From an uncultured Catenibacterium sp. (GTDB taxonomy: Bacteria > Bacillota_I > Bacilli_A > Erysipelotrichales > Coprobacillaceae): a DNA stretch of 16,826 nucleotides. Every line of letters begins with the position of its first letter. The first letter of the stretch is position 1. The position numbers and the translations under genes are program-made. The stretch lies in assembly GCA_900764725.1 (NCBI GenBank), contig CAAFPB010000208.1:1-16826 (forward strand). The letters are read 5' to 3'. Under the pieces are notes generated by a model. The model did not search any database. It was given only the letters and a program-made list of their open reading frames with translations, and was not told the DNA's origin. Shown here piece after piece: positions 14,861-16,826 of this stretch.

Positions 14861-15733
14861 ATGATTAACTTTATCAACCAGATCATCAACGGACTCTCGA
14901 CTGGGAGTATGTATGCTTTAGTTGCAATTGGTTATACAATGGTTTATGGTATTGCGAAAATGATCAACTTTGCGCATGGTGATATCATCATGGCAGGGGC
15001 TTATTTCGCATTAATCGCGATGGGCTTTGTAGGACCTATTCCAGCTATTTTATTTTCTATAGTTGCCACTGCAGCTTTAGGTGTATTAACAGAAAAAGTA
15101 GCTTATAAACCTTTAAGAGGCAAAGGGTCACTTGAAGTATTGATCACTGCCATTGGTGTCAGCTACTTATTAGAAAATGTATTCTTATTAATCTTTGGTA
15201 GTGCTGCTCGTACATTCCCACAGATTATGCCAAAAGGTACAATCAATCTTGGTGGTATTTCTATCAAATATATCACTGTTATTACTTTAGTAGTAACAGC
15301 TGTATGTACTGCTGTTCTATTATTCTTTATTAATAAGACAAAACTAGGAAAAGCAATGCGTGCTGTATCTGAAGACCAGGGTGCTGCTCAGTTAATGGGT
15401 ATTAACGTAGATACAACAGTATCTTTGACATTCGCAATTGGTTCAGGACTTGGTGCAATTGCTGGTGTTATTTATGGATGTGCTTATTCATTAATCACTC
15501 CATATATTGGTTTAATGTTAGGAATTAAGGCATTTATCGCAGCTGTACTAGGTGGAATTGGTAGTGTTCCAGGTGCCATGGTAGGTGGTTTAATGCTTGG
15601 TGTCGCAGAATCACTTACAATTGCCTATATCTCATCAGATTTCTCTGATGCAGTTGTATTTGGTATTCTTATTCTTGTCTTATTAGTTAAGCCTGCAGGT
15701 TTATTTGGTAAGAATGTGAGAGAGAAGGTGTAG
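14861..15733 (+). CDS. livH: Branched-chain amino acid-type ABC transporter permease LivH
   Basis: The 290-residue integral membrane protein has about eight hydrophobic helices and LivH hallmarks: an N-terminal NGLSTGSMYALVAIGYTMVY, YGIAKMINFAHGDIIMAGAY, GKAMRAVSEDQGAAQLMGIN in the cytoplasmic coupling loop that contacts the ATPases, and a C-terminal GGIGSVPGAMVGGLMLGV. It pairs with LivM to form the membrane channel for the amino acid delivered by the binding lipoprotein. AGGGGAG (14846-14852) lies 8 nt before ATG 14861. It follows the intra-operon terminator and ends 3 nt before livM, so it is co-transcribed with it. Confidence 0.95.
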   Translation: MINFINQIINGLSTGSMYALVAIGYTMVYGIAKMINFAHGDIIMAGAYFALIAMGFVGPIPAILFSIVATAALGVLTEKVAYKPLRGKGSLEVLITAIGVSYLLENVFLLIFGSAARTFPQIMPKGTINLGGISIKYITVITLVVTAVCTAVLLFFINKTKLGKAMRAVSEDQGAAQLMGINVDTTVSLTFAIGSGLGAIAGVIYGCAYSLITPYIGLMLGIKAFIAAVLGGIGSVPGAMVGGLMLGVAESLTIAYISSDFSDAVVFGILILVLLVKPAGLFGKNVREKV

Positions 15734-15736
15734 TCT

Positions 15737-16684
15737 ATGAACAAACTATTAAAAAGCGAACTATTTAGATCATTCATTCTTTCAATTGTGATCTTTGCAG
15801 TATTGATGGTAGGAACAGCTACATCATTTATTAATTCTTATTGGCAGGGTGTATTAATTCTTTGTGGTATTAATATTATCTTGGCTGTATCACTTAACTT
15901 AGCAGCTGGTTATTTAGGACAGCTTACTTTAGGGCATGCTGGTTTCATGTCAGTAGGTGCTTATACATCAGCTTTAATTAGTATTTATTTAAATCTTCCA
16001 TTTATCGTATCACTACTTATTGGTGCGATTGCGGCTGGTATTATTGGTTTGATTATCGGTATTCCAGTATTAAGATTAAAGGGTGACTATCTTTGTATCA
16101 TCACTTTAGCTTTTAATGAAATTATCCGTGTTGTTATGAATAACCTTGAAATCACTAATGGTGCAAAAGGTTTAATTGGTATTCCTATGAATACAAATAT
16201 TGTATATGTCTTTGTCGCAATGATTATCACAATCTTTGTAGTATATTCAATTGTGAAATCAAGACATGGTCGTGCAATCATCTCAATTCGTGAAGATGAA
16301 ACAGCATCAGAATTATCTGGTATTGATGTTGGTTATTATAAAGTATTTGCCTTTGCAGTCAGTGCTATTTTTGCAGGACTTGCAGGAGGCTTATATGCAC
16401 ATTATTATACAGTTATCCTTCCTAAGGGATTTGACTTCAACAAATCAGTTGAAATCCTAGTAATGGTTGTACTTGGTGGTATGGGTAACTTAAAGGGATC
16501 TATTATTGCAGCTATTGTGCTTACAGTAATTCCTGAATTATTAATTTCATTCTCACAGTATAGAATGTTGTTATATGCAATTGTATTAATTGCAGCTATG
16601 ATTTTAAAAGGAACAGGTAAAGGCGAACAGATCATGGAACGTCTTCCATTCTTTAAAAAGAAAGATGAGGTGAAGCCAGAATGA
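15737..16684 (+). CDS. livM: Branched-chain amino acid-type ABC transporter permease LivM
   Basis: The 315-residue membrane protein has about nine or ten hydrophobic helices. It carries the LivM signature AAGYLGQLTLGHAGFMSVGA, the coupling loop HGRAIISIREDETASELSGI and the late motif VMVVLGGMGNLKGSIIAAI. A charged tail (PFFKKKDEVKPE) ends in the cytoplasm. It is the partner permease of LivH. AAGGTG about 7 nt upstream, inside the end of livH, serves as ribosome binding site, and the gap to livH is 3 nt. Its stop overlaps the livG start as ATGA, the usual coupled arrangement in liv operons. No truncation is seen. Confidence 0.95.
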   Translation: MNKLLKSELFRSFILSIVIFAVLMVGTATSFINSYWQGVLILCGINIILAVSLNLAAGYLGQLTLGHAGFMSVGAYTSALISIYLNLPFIVSLLIGAIAAGIIGLIIGIPVLRLKGDYLCIITLAFNEIIRVVMNNLEITNGAKGLIGIPMNTNIVYVFVAMIITIFVVYSIVKSRHGRAIISIREDETASELSGIDVGYYKVFAFAVSAIFAGLAGGLYAHYYTVILPKGFDFNKSVEILVMVVLGGMGNLKGSIIAAIVLTVIPELLISFSQYRMLLYAIVLIAAMILKGTGKGEQIMERLPFFKKKDEVKPE

Positions 16685-16793
16685 GTACACCATTATTAAA
16701 AACAGAAGGTCTTGGAATTCAGTTTGGTGGATTAAAGGCCGTAGATGAATTTAACTTTGAAATCGATAAGAACCAGTTATTTGGTTTAATTGG
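16681..16793 (+). CDS. livG: ABC transporter ATP-binding protein LivG, 3'-truncated by the contig end
   Basis: Only the first 37 codons and two bases are genomic. They encode MSTPLLKTEGLGIQFGGLKA and continue to LFGLIG, the start of an ABC ATPase nucleotide-binding domain up to the first glycine of the Walker A loop (expected GPNGAGKT). The start overlaps the livM stop as ATGA, and GAGGTGA (16667-16673) lies 7 nt upstream. Translation past 16793 gives DRKSTRLNSS, which comes from sequencing adapter and not from the gene. The rest of livG, and probably livF, lies beyond the contig. LivG would power the LivHM channel from the cytoplasmic side. Confidence 0.93.
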
Positions 16794-16826
16794 AGATCGG
16801 AAGAGCACACGTCTGAACTCCAGTCA
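16794..16826. other. Illumina TruSeq adapter contamination at the contig end
   Basis: The final 33 bases begin AGATCGGAAGAGCACACG and end CTGAACTCCAGTCA, which is the standard Illumina TruSeq read 1 adapter. They interrupt livG exactly where Walker A should follow. The true genomic end is 16793, with one or two bases of ambiguity. This is an untrimmed assembly artefact, not biology. Confidence 0.97.

Noticed and set aside
16794..16826. Unusual C-terminal sequence or variant P-loop in LivG
   Set aside because: The bases are Illumina adapter, so the residues DRKSTRLNSS are not encoded by the genome.

Overview
The window looks like one end of a draft contig from a low-GC, AT-rich Gram-positive bacterium of the phylum Bacillota. 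The class Erysipelotrichia (Erysipelotrichaceae/Coprobacillaceae type) is my best guess. Supporting signs are the sepF-ylmH-divIVA-ileS cluster, a T-box leader on ileS, strong purine-rich ribosome binding sites, consensus sigma-A-type promoters, and a lipoprotein-anchored ABC binding protein. The genus cannot be fixed from the sequence alone. Both contig ends are informative: the left edge is a 5S rRNA gene, a usual place for assemblies to break, and the last 33 bases are Illumina adapter sequence rather than genome.

Layout. A 5S rRNA gene (3-116) is followed by a promoter and a two-gene unit: a GT4 glycosyltransferase fused in frame to a complete RecX domain (188-2158), overlapping a YhaM-type 3'-5' exoribonuclease (2151-3092). 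A new promoter at the end of that gene starts the division cluster: sepF (3129-3563), a terminator, ylmH (3598-4344) and divIVA (4357-4821). A T-box riboswitch reading an Ile codon (4801-4995) then controls ileS (5016-7775). The T-box begins inside the 3' end of divIVA and has its own probable promoter inside divIVA. A bidirectional terminator separates ileS from a small membrane protein on the minus strand (7833-8027).

The middle section is a set of short units: a divergently transcribed HAD phosphatase overlapping a DUF523/TudS-like protein (8144-9215), mannose-6-phosphate isomerase (9299-10234) and malic enzyme (10327-11505). Next comes a minus-strand YebC/TACO1-family protein (11562-12302) facing the malic enzyme with back-to-back terminators. 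A divergent HI0933-family flavoprotein follows (12420-13532).

The right end is a branched-chain amino acid (or similar amino acid/amide) ABC transporter: lipoprotein LivJ/K (13657-14799) from a perfect-consensus promoter, an intra-operon terminator, LivH (14861-15733), LivM (15737-16684) and the first 37 codons of LivG, cut off by adapter just before the Walker A loop.

Most of this is conserved housekeeping content. No mobile element, CRISPR array, phage region or defence system is visible, and I do not see a wholly new system. The most unusual points are the glycosyltransferase-RecX fusion, the divIVA-embedded promoter and T-box, the missing ribosome binding site and missing ylmG at the sepF/ylmH junction, and the adapter tail, which creates a false LivG C-terminus.
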